This document shows positions 33,454 to 42,306 of a DNA stretch of 46,529 bases, in pieces. The stretch comes from an uncultured Lachnospiraceae bacterium. Its GTDB lineage: Bacteria; Bacillota; Clostridia; Lachnospirales; Lachnospiraceae. The stretch's first letter is position 1. Each line of letters starts with the position of its first letter. The notes under the pieces are model-generated. The model saw nothing but the letters and a program-made list of their open reading frames with translations. It made no database searches and was not told the origin of the DNA. Where the stretch lies: positions 1 to 46,529 of the forward strand of contig CALWRT010000162.1 of assembly GCA_944384015.1 (NCBI GenBank), given 5' to 3'. A program made the translations under genes and the position numbers.

Positions 33454-34722
33454 TTACAGGTAATACACCAGATAGATACCTATCAGAATACAGATACCTG
33501 ACAACACATTGATGAGACCGCCGGCCTTGATATAATCTTTGAACCGGTATCCTGCTGGCTGTACCTGGGTCATACATACGACGGATATCGGTGTCGCAAT
33601 ACCAAGCTTAATGCCGGAAGCGGTGGCCAGGATAATCGGCAGGGGGTCTAATCCAAGTCCCTCGCTGATGACCATGACGATCGGGACGAGAATCGCTGTC
33701 GTGGCTGTATCGTTCATAATATCAGACAGCAGAGATCCTACGATAAACATGATGATGCACATGCCGATGCCGCTCTGGGCAATCGGTCCCGCCAGGTCGA
33801 TGATTGCGTTGGCGATCAGCAGGCCGCCCCCGCTCACATCCAGCGCCTGAGAGAATCCGATGGAGCCGGCGGCGACAATGATGGTCGTCCAAGGCACAGA
33901 ATCCATCGCCTTCTTCGTGTCAATACAGCCTGTCAGCATAACGATCACCGTGCCGATGAGCGGCGCAGTTCCGAAATCGTCAAAATAGAGCAGACCGACA
34001 ATCGTCAAGATAAGGGTAACTCCGCAGATAATCATTTTCCGCTTGTCATATTCTTTTGTCTCCGCCTCTATCGCTGTATTGCTCAGAGGGACATCTTCGA
34101 AGTCGAACCATCTCTCCTGAAGTTTCACGCCCCAGATACCCCAGAAAATGATCAGGATAATCAGCGCCGGAGCCGCGATCAATGTCGGCTCAAAAGCCCC
34201 GATGGAGCGGTATCCCATCTCCACAAGGATGGCTGACGCCGCCACCATAGAGGACGCGCTGAAACCGGTCAGGTTGTTGCCCAGCACGGAGCCGGCTCCC
34301 ATGGGGAAATAGACCATTTTTCTTCGTATCTTCCCGTTGGACTGTACAATGATGCTGTCCACGATGGGAATCATAATCGCGATGGTAAGGGAACCCACAA
34401 TAAAGATTGACAAGAATGAAGAGATCGCCAGAATCGCAATCACGCAGAGCCTCTCATTTTTGCCTCCCACCTTGTACAGCAGGCCGCCGATTTTCTGAGC
34501 GATGCCGTTCTCTATGCAGGCCCGTCCGATAATTGCCATACCTGACATCAGGAACATGATATTGTTGCTGAATCCTCCGTATACGGTGCTCCAGTCCACG
34601 ATCCCCGTAATCGCCATCGCGATCATAGCCATAATCGTCGTCACCCAGATGGGAATCTTCGGTATCAGGTAGAGTATCAGCACGACGAACAAAATGATGA
34701 CCGACAATACATCCATACCCAT
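33454..34722 (-). CDS. SLC13/DASS-family (anion permease) transporter, copy 1
   Basis: A 422-residue membrane protein with about 11 hydrophobic segments, of the ion transporter superfamily that includes dicarboxylate/Na+ symporters and ArsB/NhaD. ATG at 34722 behind GAGGAGGAAG. Seen: an early FLMSGMAIIGRACIENGIAQK, a middle GAGSVLGNNLTGFSASSM and a late SDIMNDTATTAILVP, the last being the usual second substrate/Na+-site motif. It lies after an acyl-CoA dehydrogenase gene, with a perfect hairpin between. It is clearly homologous to the protein at 40876-42156. It probably imports or exchanges the acid handled by this cluster. Confidence 0.87.
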   Translation of the reverse strand: MGMDVLSVIILFVVLILYLIPKIPIWVTTIMAMIAMAITGIVDWSTVYGGFSNNIMFLMSGMAIIGRACIENGIAQKIGGLLYKVGGKNERLCVIAILAISSFLSIFIVGSLTIAIMIPIVDSIIVQSNGKIRRKMVYFPMGAGSVLGNNLTGFSASSMVAASAILVEMGYRSIGAFEPTLIAAPALIILIIFWGIWGVKLQERWFDFEDVPLSNTAIEAETKEYDKRKMIICGVTLILTIVGLLYFDDFGTAPLIGTVIVMLTGCIDTKKAMDSVPWTTIIVAAGSIGFSQALDVSGGGLLIANAIIDLAGPIAQSGIGMCIIMFIVGSLLSDIMNDTATTAILVPIVMVISEGLGLDPLPIILATASGIKLGIATPISVVCMTQVQPAGYRFKDYIKAGGLINVLSGICILIGIYLVYYL

Positions 34723-34756
34723 AAGTTCTTCCTCCTCTTTTCATACTTACATCCAT

Positions 34757-34789
34757 TCCCAGGCGGAGGATGCCCTCCTCCGCCTGGGA
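34757..34789 (-). terminator. perfect 14-bp hairpin between acyl-CoA dehydrogenase and SLC13 genes
   Basis: TCCCAGGCGGAGGA and TCCTCCGCCTGGGA pair fully with a 5-nt loop. No U-tract follows on the minus strand, so it may be a partial terminator or an RNA stabiliser that sets the enzyme-to-transporter ratio. Confidence 0.55.
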
Positions 34790-34805
34790 GCTCTTCTTTG
34801 AAATG

Positions 34806-35984
34806 TTATTTCCTCTCAGGATCTCTGCCCGCCATCGCCTTCATAATGTTCTTGTGCTGGATCTCATTGGTTCCGCTGAAGATCTGGAAGATTTTCGCGT
34901 TTCTCATCAGCCGCTCTACCGGATAATCCTTCATGTACCCATACCCGCCGTATACTTGAACCGCATCCATTGTTGTCTGCATTGTGCAGTCGGAGGTGTA
35001 CATCTTAATCATGTTCGGCAGATATCCGATGGGAATGCCGTCCCTCAGGCAGGTCAGGCCTTCAAATATCATGGAGCGGCATGCTTCTGTCCTAGCCTGC
35101 ATATCGGCCAGCTTAAACCCGATCCCCTGCTGATCGATGATCCGCTTGCCGAACTGCCTTCTTGTCTTCGCGTATTCAATGGCATAGTCCAGGGCAGCCT
35201 GGGCGATGCCCAGGGCAAACGTCGCTCCCAGCGTCCTGCCCTCCATGCTGATCTCCTGCATGCTGATGATGAAGCCTTTTCCCTCTTCCCCGATTACGTG
35301 GTCTGCCGGAACCCGCACATCCTCAAAGATGACTTCCGCCGTCTCATTCAAGTGCAGTCCCATCTTATTTTCTTTCTTGCCGATCTTGACTCCCCGTTCC
35401 TTCTCCACAAGGAAGAATGTCACGCCCTCGCTGACCTTCTTCGTCTTGTCTGTCCAGGCAGCCACAACGAAGAAGTTGGATACCGGCGCCATGGAGATGA
35501 AGCACTTCGTCCCATTGATCACCCACTCATCTCCATCTTTTACTGCGGTTGTGCGCATGGCCGCCGCGTCAGATCCTGCTCCTGCCTCTGTGACGCAGAA
35601 GGAGCCTCTCGCGTCCCCGCTCAAGAACCGCTGTGCCCATTTGGCCTTCTCCTCATCGCTCATCTTCGTGTCAAGTATGAAGTGGAAATACGAGCCGCAG
35701 TTGTGAAATCCCATTGTAAATCCAGCGTCAATCTTGGCCATCTCCTCCGCGATCACACCTTCTGTTACAATATCAAAGCCAAGCCCGCCCCACTCTTCGG
35801 GGATATTCATCGCATAATATCCGGCCTCTGCCAGTTTGTAATGGACGTCCAGCGGGTACTGCCCCAGTCCGCCGTCTGCCTCCTCATATTCCGCAATCTT
35901 TGGAAGCAGTTCCTTCTCTAATATTTTTCTGGCTCCCATAGCCAGTTCTTTCTGTTCTTCTGTCGCGTGACGATAGTTTACCAC
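34806..35984 (-). CDS. acyl-CoA dehydrogenase-family protein without canonical catalytic Glu
   Basis: A 392-residue flavoprotein. The GTG at 35984 lies 8 nt behind GGAGG; the TTG at 35990 is too close to it. The fold and FAD features are complete: CVTEAGAGSDAAAMRTTAV, RRQFGKRI, YGGYGYMKDYPVERLMRNAK and GTNEIQ. However, the residue before GTNE, which is the catalytic Glu in most acyl-CoA dehydrogenases, is Ser370 (QIFSGTNE). The alternative base position in helix G used by isovaleryl-CoA dehydrogenase is a Gly next to Glu (SMEGR). It may work as a reductase, use another base, or pair with the enzyme at 30350. It is the fourth gene of a run after two CoA-transferases and a hydratase. Confidence 0.88.
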   Translation of the reverse strand: MVNYRHATEEQKELAMGARKILEKELLPKIAEYEEADGGLGQYPLDVHYKLAEAGYYAMNIPEEWGGLGFDIVTEGVIAEEMAKIDAGFTMGFHNCGSYFHFILDTKMSDEEKAKWAQRFLSGDARGSFCVTEAGAGSDAAAMRTTAVKDGDEWVINGTKCFISMAPVSNFFVVAAWTDKTKKVSEGVTFFLVEKERGVKIGKKENKMGLHLNETAEVIFEDVRVPADHVIGEEGKGFIISMQEISMEGRTLGATFALGIAQAALDYAIEYAKTRRQFGKRIIDQQGIGFKLADMQARTEACRSMIFEGLTCLRDGIPIGYLPNMIKMYTSDCTMQTTMDAVQVYGGYGYMKDYPVERLMRNAKIFQIFSGTNEIQHKNIMKAMAGRDPERK

Positions 35985-36028
35985 GATCAAATCCTCCTTA
36001 ATGTTTATTCAACTACTGTGAACAGTAA

Positions 36029-36934
36029 CTATTTCCAAATCATCGTTCCATTGCTTACCAGCAGCTTATTGTCCCTGCCGAACAGCTTATAGCACACTTT
36101 GCCCTCTTCCAGCTTCCATCCGTGGAGCTTCAGCGCCTCTCCAGGATAACAGATGCTGCGCAGCTGGCCGCCGAAGTGGGTTACCCTCTCGGTCTGGTAG
36201 GGGATGAGCTTCTGGATCATCATTCTGCAGGCAAACCCAAGGGTACACAGCCCCTGCATAAAGGTCCCCTCGTATCCGTATCCCTTGCCCACCGACGGAT
36301 CTACGTGTGTGCTGTAGGTATCTCCCATCAGGCGGTACAACACTGCCTGATTGTCTGCCAGCTGATCTTCTACGACAAAGTCTGGCTCTCTGTCCGGATA
36401 TACGACGCCGCCGGAGCCTTTGAACGGCTCTCCTCCGAAGTTGCCGAAGGCCGCGTGGTAGTGAAGGCTCGTCAAGTCGGCTACCGGGTTGCCGGCCAGG
36501 TCGAACAAGTTCATGGTCATCTCTCCTACAACGCCCTTGTCTCCCCAGTCGTACACTTTATTTACCCGGTCTTTGGTCAGGAATGTGCCGCCAAAGGGTG
36601 TGACAGGCTTGTAGATATCTACGTCCATGGCCATGTGCAGACGGTTCGGAATATTGCCGTTTCTCGCCTCGATAATGACATCTCCCAGTATCTCATTGGG
36701 CGCGTAGGGCACTTCCCGCACAGGCTGCATCAGAATGGAATTCAGATAGGGCGTCATATAGAAGGTCGGCAGCGCCTTGAAATCTCCGCTCTTTTCATAG
36801 ACATACGGCAGGTCATCCTTCGTCGCCCCTACCGCGATGTTGTAGAGGGCCACGTCCCTCCAGGTGTAGTCCATGCGTCTCGGCCCTAAGCCTGTTCCGA
36901 TAATGTGGGAAAACATGTTTTCTTCTCTGCTCAT
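36029..36934 (-). CDS. MaoC-like (R)-specific enoyl-CoA hydratase, double hot-dog
   Basis: A 301-residue protein. The frame is open to 36970, but the ATG at 36934 has AAAGGAGG in front. The N-terminal half (about 30-165) is a hot-dog domain, and the C-terminal half (about 185-295) carries the hydratase-2 signature: Tyr, then GDTYSTHVDP with Asp205 and His210 as the catalytic pair. In common enzymes the stretch is GDxNPLH and a later His-Gly occurs; here it is Tyr-Ser-Thr and Gln-Gly (TFMQGL), so the pocket differs. It would add or remove water on an enoyl-CoA made from the cluster's CoA-transferases. It is 13 nt downstream of the first CoA-transferase. Confidence 0.83.
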   Translation of the reverse strand: MSREENMFSHIIGTGLGPRRMDYTWRDVALYNIAVGATKDDLPYVYEKSGDFKALPTFYMTPYLNSILMQPVREVPYAPNEILGDVIIEARNGNIPNRLHMAMDVDIYKPVTPFGGTFLTKDRVNKVYDWGDKGVVGEMTMNLFDLAGNPVADLTSLHYHAAFGNFGGEPFKGSGGVVYPDREPDFVVEDQLADNQAVLYRLMGDTYSTHVDPSVGKGYGYEGTFMQGLCTLGFACRMMIQKLIPYQTERVTHFGGQLRSICYPGEALKLHGWKLEEGKVCYKLFGRDNKLLVSNGTMIWK

Positions 36935-36947
36935 ATTCGTTCCTCCT

Positions 36948-38180
36948 TTACTGATTTGGTGAAATATCACCGTACATCTCTTTTGTCTTGGCGGCCGCCT
37001 GCTCCAGCACCGGATCCATGAGCTCGTGGACGGTCTGCGTATCGGCCACCTCAGACAGCACTTCGATCGTATGCTGCCCTAACGCTGCCGCGAGATAATC
37101 TGTCTCCCGCTCCACCCCGCTTATCAACAGCGGATTGCCTGGGACGCGGAAAGTGGTCCCATTCTCATATACCGCATTGACGAAGGACTTGCGGAATTTT
37201 ACCTGGGGATGCTCCTTGACTGCCTCGTAGTCATTGATTCTTCCGTACACAAGCTTCTTAGACTCCAGCAGCCTGATCATGTCCTCGCTGTCGTACTGCG
37301 CGAATACCCGGCGTACTTCCTCCTCCACCTCCAGATAGTTCCTGCCCCGCAGCGCCATCGTGGCGAAGTTGGGATTTTCCAGCCACTGCAGCTGGCCGAG
37401 AGCCTCTGCGAAACTCTTAAATTGAGCATCCGTACCAATGGTAATCATCAGGGGTACGCCGTCTCTGCATAAGAAATCTCCGATGGGGCTGGCCTGCGGG
37501 TAACGGTTGCCGTTGGGTTTGGGGACAATGCCGTTTCGCAGGAAAACACTGAGCATATTCTCCTGAAGAAGCAGCAGGGAGTCCATCATGGACGCGTCAA
37601 TTCTCCGCCCGCGGCCTGTCCGCTGGGCATCCAGCATGCCGATCAGCGTCCCGATGCATCCCATGAGCCCGCCTGAATAGTCGGCGATGGCGCCGCCGCA
37701 CTTTAGTGGGTGCCCGCCTGTCTCTCCCGTAATGCTCATGACACCGGACTCCGCCTGTACAGTCTGATCGAAGGCCGCCCGCCCCGCATAAGGTCCTTCC
37801 TGCCCATAGCCCGAGATGGATGTATAGACAATACGCGGATTGATACTTGCCAGGAGTTCGTAGGTAATGCCGAATTTCTCCATGGTTCCCGGCTTAAAAT
37901 TCTCTACGACAGCGTCTGCTGTCTTGACCAGTTCCAAGAACAAAGCCTTCTGCCTGCTGTCTTTCATATTGAGGACGACAGATTTTTTGCCGCGGTTTCT
38001 TGTGGCGTAGTGGCTGCTGCCTCCTCCCTCCATGATGTTGCCATAGCGGGTGCTGTCTCCTAGCGGCGGGTTTTCAATCTTGATAACTTCCGCGCCGAAA
38101 TCACCGAGTATCATCGTACAGACCGGGCCGGACATAAATTGTGTAAAGTCCAGAATACGGAGCCCCTCCAAAGGCTTCAT
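36948..38180 (-). CDS. class III CoA-transferase (CaiB/BaiF family), copy 1
   Basis: A 410-residue CoA-transferase. ATG at 38180 behind AAAGGAGG. It begins with LRILDFTQFMSGPVCTMILGDFGAEVIKIE, the standard N-terminal fold split here as LRILDFTQF and GDFGAEVIKIE. The catalytic Asp138 lies in AAFDQTVQAESG. Family members move CoA between carboxylic acids without ATP (carnitine, formyl/oxalate, bile acid and 2-hydroxy acid types). It neighbours a second, distantly related CoA-transferase, a MaoC hydratase and an acyl-CoA dehydrogenase, so it should activate or recycle the acid handled by the cluster. Confidence 0.93.
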   Translation of the reverse strand: MKPLEGLRILDFTQFMSGPVCTMILGDFGAEVIKIENPPLGDSTRYGNIMEGGGSSHYATRNRGKKSVVLNMKDSRQKALFLELVKTADAVVENFKPGTMEKFGITYELLASINPRIVYTSISGYGQEGPYAGRAAFDQTVQAESGVMSITGETGGHPLKCGGAIADYSGGLMGCIGTLIGMLDAQRTGRGRRIDASMMDSLLLLQENMLSVFLRNGIVPKPNGNRYPQASPIGDFLCRDGVPLMITIGTDAQFKSFAEALGQLQWLENPNFATMALRGRNYLEVEEEVRRVFAQYDSEDMIRLLESKKLVYGRINDYEAVKEHPQVKFRKSFVNAVYENGTTFRVPGNPLLISGVERETDYLAAALGQHTIEVLSEVADTQTVHELMDPVLEQAAAKTKEMYGDISPNQ

Positions 38181-38226
38181 GCCGATTCCTCCTTTCCTCT
38201 TTCCGCGGCCGCCGTTATCCGGCGCC

Positions 38227-39423
38227 TTACTTGCTGCTGCCCGCGGCCCCTTCGTTCAGCATCTGCTGGATATCTTCGTCTGCATAGCCATATTCTTTCA
38301 GAATTTCTATCGTATGTTCGCCGATCTTGGGCCCTCTCTCATGCCGTTCGGTCCCGCTGTCCACATTGTTGAATTTGATAGGCGAGGCCGGGACAACAAT
38401 CTCTCCATCTGTGCTGTCTGCCGGCGGAACTGTGGCCTTGATCTTGTACAAGTATTTATTGGCCAGCGCCTGGGGATCTTTCATAACTTCCTCCGTTGTC
38501 TGGACAATGTTCACCGGCGCGTCGATGGATTTCAGCCTTCTAATCGCCTCGTCCCTTGTCATTTTGCTGAAGGCTTCATCCAAAATTGCCGTGAACTCTC
38601 TGGAATGCTCCTTCATCGTATCCTCATAGGAGCTGTACTTCCCTACCAGATCCGGGCGGTCAATGACCTCTGTCAGGAATCGGTTGAAATAGCGGTCGAA
38701 CTGGTTGAACAAGGACAGCACGAACCATTTGCCGTCTGAGCACTGATAGGTGTTATTCAGCGGACGCCTCGGCTCCAGCCTGGACTTCGGATATTTCTCT
38801 CCATACTGTACTTCCACAATCGCGTCATGGTTGATATAGATCGCCGTGGACAGGAGGGAGCACATAACCTGGCACCCTTCCCCTGTCTTCTCTTTTCCGT
38901 ACAGTGCCGCCGCAATGCCTCCGAACAGGAGCCCGCCGGTAGAGATGTCTCCGACTGCGATCGGCGGCACGACCAGAGTGCCTTTCTCCGCGATATCTAC
39001 CAGCATGCCGCCTTTGGCCCAATAGGCCACCGGGTCGTACCCCGCGTCATTGGCCTCCTCGCCCTCTGTGCCGAATCCGGTCAGAACCGCATAGATCAGA
39101 TCCGGGCGGTCCTTCTTCAGCGTCTCGTAGTCCAGCCCCAATTTCTTGACTGCCTTGGGCCGGTAATTTGTCACAAATACGTCAGTTCCCGCGATGAGCC
39201 GCCGCATGGCCTCCATCCCCTTCTCGGTCTTCAGGTTCAGCGCGATTGCCCGTTTTCCCGTTGTATAGAAGTCGTATTTGTGGACATCTCTCGTGGAGCT
39301 GCCGGTGAGCGGCTCTACCCAGATCACTTCCGCCCCGAATTCACACAGCAGCTTCGTGGCAGAAGGGCCTGACCCCGCCAGGCAGAAGTCCAACACTTTC
39401 ACCCCTTTTAGTGGTTGATACAT
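38227..39423 (-). CDS. class III CoA-transferase (CaiB/BaiF family), copy 2
   Basis: A 398-residue CoA-transferase with ATG at 39423 behind CGAGGAGG. The N-terminus has VKVLDFCLAGSGPSATKLLCEF and GAEVIWVEP. The predicted catalytic Asp130 sits in DAGYDPVAYWAKGG, a version seen in relatives acting on 2-hydroxy acids and aromatic acids (HadA/FldA-like). It differs clearly from the neighbouring copy. It starts the run CoA-T2, CoA-T1, hydratase and acyl-CoA dehydrogenase. The pair may handle separate donor/acceptor acids, or form a heteromer. Confidence 0.92.
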   Translation of the reverse strand: MYQPLKGVKVLDFCLAGSGPSATKLLCEFGAEVIWVEPLTGSSTRDVHKYDFYTTGKRAIALNLKTEKGMEAMRRLIAGTDVFVTNYRPKAVKKLGLDYETLKKDRPDLIYAVLTGFGTEGEEANDAGYDPVAYWAKGGMLVDIAEKGTLVVPPIAVGDISTGGLLFGGIAAALYGKEKTGEGCQVMCSLLSTAIYINHDAIVEVQYGEKYPKSRLEPRRPLNNTYQCSDGKWFVLSLFNQFDRYFNRFLTEVIDRPDLVGKYSSYEDTMKEHSREFTAILDEAFSKMTRDEAIRRLKSIDAPVNIVQTTEEVMKDPQALANKYLYKIKATVPPADSTDGEIVVPASPIKFNNVDSGTERHERGPKIGEHTIEILKEYGYADEDIQQMLNEGAAGSSK

Positions 39424-39538
39424 TGCAATACCTCCTCGTGAAAAATTTGATAGCTACATCATAGCAACCGGATAAATGGAAGGGAAATTCATAGATTTCA
39501 TTTCAAAGATTCATAACGTTCATCCGCAAAACCGCTCC

Positions 39539-40861
39539 TCAGCCCAGCCATACCGCCAGCGGCAGTCCCACGCACAAGGATGCCAGCACCGGGATTGCCA
39601 TACATGTCACCCATATAGGAAAGTAAGCCTCCCTCACCGATGTGTGATAGTCGCTGATGCACACCTGCAGGCTTCCGTTGTACGGCATGGTTCCCAAGGA
39701 CAGCGCACCCATGCACAGCATCCGGTGCAGATATCCCATGGAAATCCCCGATGCTCCATAGGATGCGAACAGGGGCATCAGATACGGGATTACCGTATTC
39801 AGCGCATTGATGGCGGAGCCGGTACAGACGGACATCACGGCCCCCGCGCCGAAGGCCAGGAGATAGGGCTGTATTTCCATACTCCCCAAATGTTCCAACA
39901 GATATTGGAACGCAGGCGTCTCCATCAGAACGCCGCCGAGTCCTCCGGCCAGCGACACCGTCGCGATATTCCCCACGCCTTTCAGAAATCCGGACTCTGT
40001 CAGCCTAAGCCATCTCCTCGGCGGCAGCCTCCGGACATGCAGCAGGGCACCTGCGGCCGCTCCGGCGAACAGGGCAGCCTGTATGGGAAATGCGCATAGG
40101 TTATACAACATGAGGACAAGCAAGATGGGCAGCACTGCCCGCACGGCCCGCCGGCCGCATCCCTCTCCCTCTGTCATTTCGCCGCGCCAGCCTGTATCAC
40201 CCGCATTGTTGCCGAAGGTGCGTCCCTTCTTCCTCCACCGCCTTGCCTGCCACACCAGATAGCAAATATCCAGAATACCCATCATAGCACATGCCGCAAG
40301 ACCCGGGACAGCTCCAGCCCCCATATCGGTTCCCATCAATTCAATACATACCGTGTTATGGCTGGAAGGCGTGTACGGGGCGCATAGGACAAAGCTCCAC
40401 GCCCCGCATATCATGCCTGCCAGTCCGATATCCCTGGAATAATTTGCCTTCCTGCACAGAGAAATGGCCACGGGAGCTGCCACCTGGTAGACCCCAATCG
40501 CCACCATCCCCCCCAGGGTAAGCAGCGCTGAAAGCACACAGACCGAGGCGGGTGCGTATTCCGCAGGGATATGCAGCGCAATCCATTCCGCCAGATCGTC
40601 TGTCGCTTTTGTCTCGATCATAACTTGGGAAAATACTGATACCGCGATGAAGGTAAACAGCAGATTTTGAAAAGTGCCTCCGGCACTTCCCGCAAAGGTG
40701 ACGAACAGTCCCTCTGTGACAGGAAGCCCGGAGGTCAAAAGGATGAGTATGGAGGCAAGCGGAGCTGCCAATACCATAGAGTAACCTCGGTAACAGGCAA
40801 AGGACATGACAAAAATGGCTGCCAGCATACCTGCGAAACTCACAATCAGAGAAATCGACAT
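39539..40861 (-). CDS. GntP/CitMHS-like carboxylate permease
   Basis: A 440-residue membrane protein with about 12 hydrophobic segments and a charged central loop (about 198-240). The pattern resembles the GntP family of gluconate and other hydroxy-acid permeases, with the stretch CAPYTPSSHNTVCIELMGTD and, near the C-terminus, CTGSAINALNTVIPYLMPL. ATG at 40861 has only a weak ribosome binding site (GGGTGA), 14 nt after the SLC13 copy 2 stop, so translation coupling is likely. A hydroxy acid substrate would fit the CoA-linked enzymes downstream. Confidence 0.75.
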   Translation of the reverse strand: MSISLIVSFAGMLAAIFVMSFACYRGYSMVLAAPLASILILLTSGLPVTEGLFVTFAGSAGGTFQNLLFTFIAVSVFSQVMIETKATDDLAEWIALHIPAEYAPASVCVLSALLTLGGMVAIGVYQVAAPVAISLCRKANYSRDIGLAGMICGAWSFVLCAPYTPSSHNTVCIELMGTDMGAGAVPGLAACAMMGILDICYLVWQARRWRKKGRTFGNNAGDTGWRGEMTEGEGCGRRAVRAVLPILLVLMLYNLCAFPIQAALFAGAAAGALLHVRRLPPRRWLRLTESGFLKGVGNIATVSLAGGLGGVLMETPAFQYLLEHLGSMEIQPYLLAFGAGAVMSVCTGSAINALNTVIPYLMPLFASYGASGISMGYLHRMLCMGALSLGTMPYNGSLQVCISDYHTSVREAYFPIWVTCMAIPVLASLCVGLPLAVWLG

Positions 40862-40875
40862 AACTTATCACCCAT

Positions 40876-42156
40876 CTAGAAATACAGTACATGCAAAGCG
40901 ACTGCCGTGACAATCACCGACAGGATATTCAGGAATCCTCCCATACGCAGATAATCCTTGGCGCGGTATCCGGCGGTCAGCGTCATAGTAATGGTCGATA
41001 CACAGATGGGCGTGGATACCGACAGATTGACGCCGACGGCCACGGCCATCACGAAGGGGAACGGGTCATACGAGAAATTCTGGGCCATCATCAGGCTGAT
41101 TGGCACGAGCATGACCGCCGCTGCCGTGTTGGAGCAGAAATTGGAGATCAGCGTGCTGATAATCAGCATGGTCAGGCACATGGCGAAGGGCGTGGTGCTG
41201 ATGGTCCCTACCAGATCCAGCAGGACATTGGCCGCCAGCTGGGCGCCGCCGCCCACTTCCAGCCCCTTCGCGAATCCAATGGCTCCTCCCACGATGATAA
41301 TCGTATTCCAGTCAATTTTGCGGAACACGGTCTTCTCGTCCAGGCACTTGGCAAGGATGAGAATCGTCGCCCCAGCCAAGGCCACCGCCGCGATATCAAT
41401 GACCCCGATGTAGAAGAAGACCAGGCAGCAGCAGAATACTACTGCCGTAAAGATCATTTTTTTCTTGCTGCGCCGTTCATTCACTTCTTCTTTCTCCACG
41501 TAATCAGGCAGTACATCCGGGAAGTCAAAGATCTTATCCTGCATCCGATACCCAAAGGTCATGTATACAAGAAGACAGGCGATATAGGCTGGAGCCCCCA
41601 CCGGCAGCGGTGCCAAGAAAGCCACGTCTCCGCCGTGCCACAGGGAGGAATTCTCTAGGAGTCCTATGGATGTCATCATGGATATGGATCCGATAATGGA
41701 CATATTGCTGCTGAGGATCCCTGCCACCGCGATGGGATAATAGGCATCTTTGCGCCGGATGGCTTCCCCTTTCGATTCCCTGGCCATACTGTCTACAATG
41801 GGCATCATCAAAAGCAGAACTGTCGTGGAAGTAAAGAAGATAGACATAAATCCAGCCGCGAGGAAGAATAGTACGACAAGCCACTTTTTCTTCGCCCTCA
41901 GATGGCTGGTCAAAAATTTCCCGATCGCCTGCGCCAGCCCGGTCTCCGTAAATGCCTCCCCAATGATCATCAGCCCTGCCGTCGTGAGGGTGGCGCTGGC
42001 CGCGAAGCCGGAGAACGCCTCTTCATAGGTAAGTACCCCGGTAATTGCCATTGCCAGCATGGCGAAAATCGTTGTCACCGACAGCGGAATTTTTTCTGTC
42101 ACATACAGGACAATGGCTATAGCCACGATAATAATAGATGTAACCGCCGTGTTCAT
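40876..42156 (-). CDS. SLC13/DASS-family (anion permease) transporter, copy 2
   Basis: A 426-residue membrane protein homologous to the one at 33454-34722 along its length (shared IPxxVTTIxAMxAMAITG and MMPIVDSM-type motifs). ATG at 42156 follows AAGGGG. It is the first gene transcribed away from the LysR regulator, so it should be directly regulated by it. Na+-dependent uptake of a di- or monocarboxylate is the usual role. Having two SLC13 copies and a GntP-type permease in one cluster suggests several related acids or substrate/product exchange. Confidence 0.87.
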   Translation of the reverse strand: MNTAVTSIIIVAIAIVLYVTEKIPLSVTTIFAMLAMAITGVLTYEEAFSGFAASATLTTAGLMIIGEAFTETGLAQAIGKFLTSHLRAKKKWLVVLFFLAAGFMSIFFTSTTVLLLMMPIVDSMARESKGEAIRRKDAYYPIAVAGILSSNMSIIGSISMMTSIGLLENSSLWHGGDVAFLAPLPVGAPAYIACLLVYMTFGYRMQDKIFDFPDVLPDYVEKEEVNERRSKKKMIFTAVVFCCCLVFFYIGVIDIAAVALAGATILILAKCLDEKTVFRKIDWNTIIIVGGAIGFAKGLEVGGGAQLAANVLLDLVGTISTTPFAMCLTMLIISTLISNFCSNTAAAVMLVPISLMMAQNFSYDPFPFVMAVAVGVNLSVSTPICVSTITMTLTAGYRAKDYLRMGGFLNILSVIVTAVALHVLYF

Positions 42157-42179
42157 TTGTAAAACCCCTTTCTCTTGTT

Positions 42180-42291
42180 AAGTTCTTTGCTGCTCTTCTT
42201 CTTTTCCTTTCTGTCATATTCATTTTCTTAACCTTGAAGTATTTCAGATTTTGTGCTAGTTTTATAATGAATTGACAAAAAGTTCTTTGCT
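42180..42291. promoter_or_regulatory. divergent control region between SLC13 and LysR genes
   Basis: The 12-mer AAGTTCTTTGCT occurs at 42180-42191 and again at 42280-42291, exactly 100 bp apart, one in front of each gene. TTGAAGTATTTCA (42234-42246) has the T-N11-A shape with a partial dyad typical of LysR boxes. TATAAT at 42263-42268 is the likely -10 of the LysR gene. Confidence 0.5.
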
Positions 42292-42306
42292 TTAGGAGGA
42301 AATACT

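Noticed and set aside
34770-35921. Plus-strand 383-codon frame opposite the second acyl-CoA dehydrogenase
   Set aside because: Antisense shadow with no start signal and biased composition.
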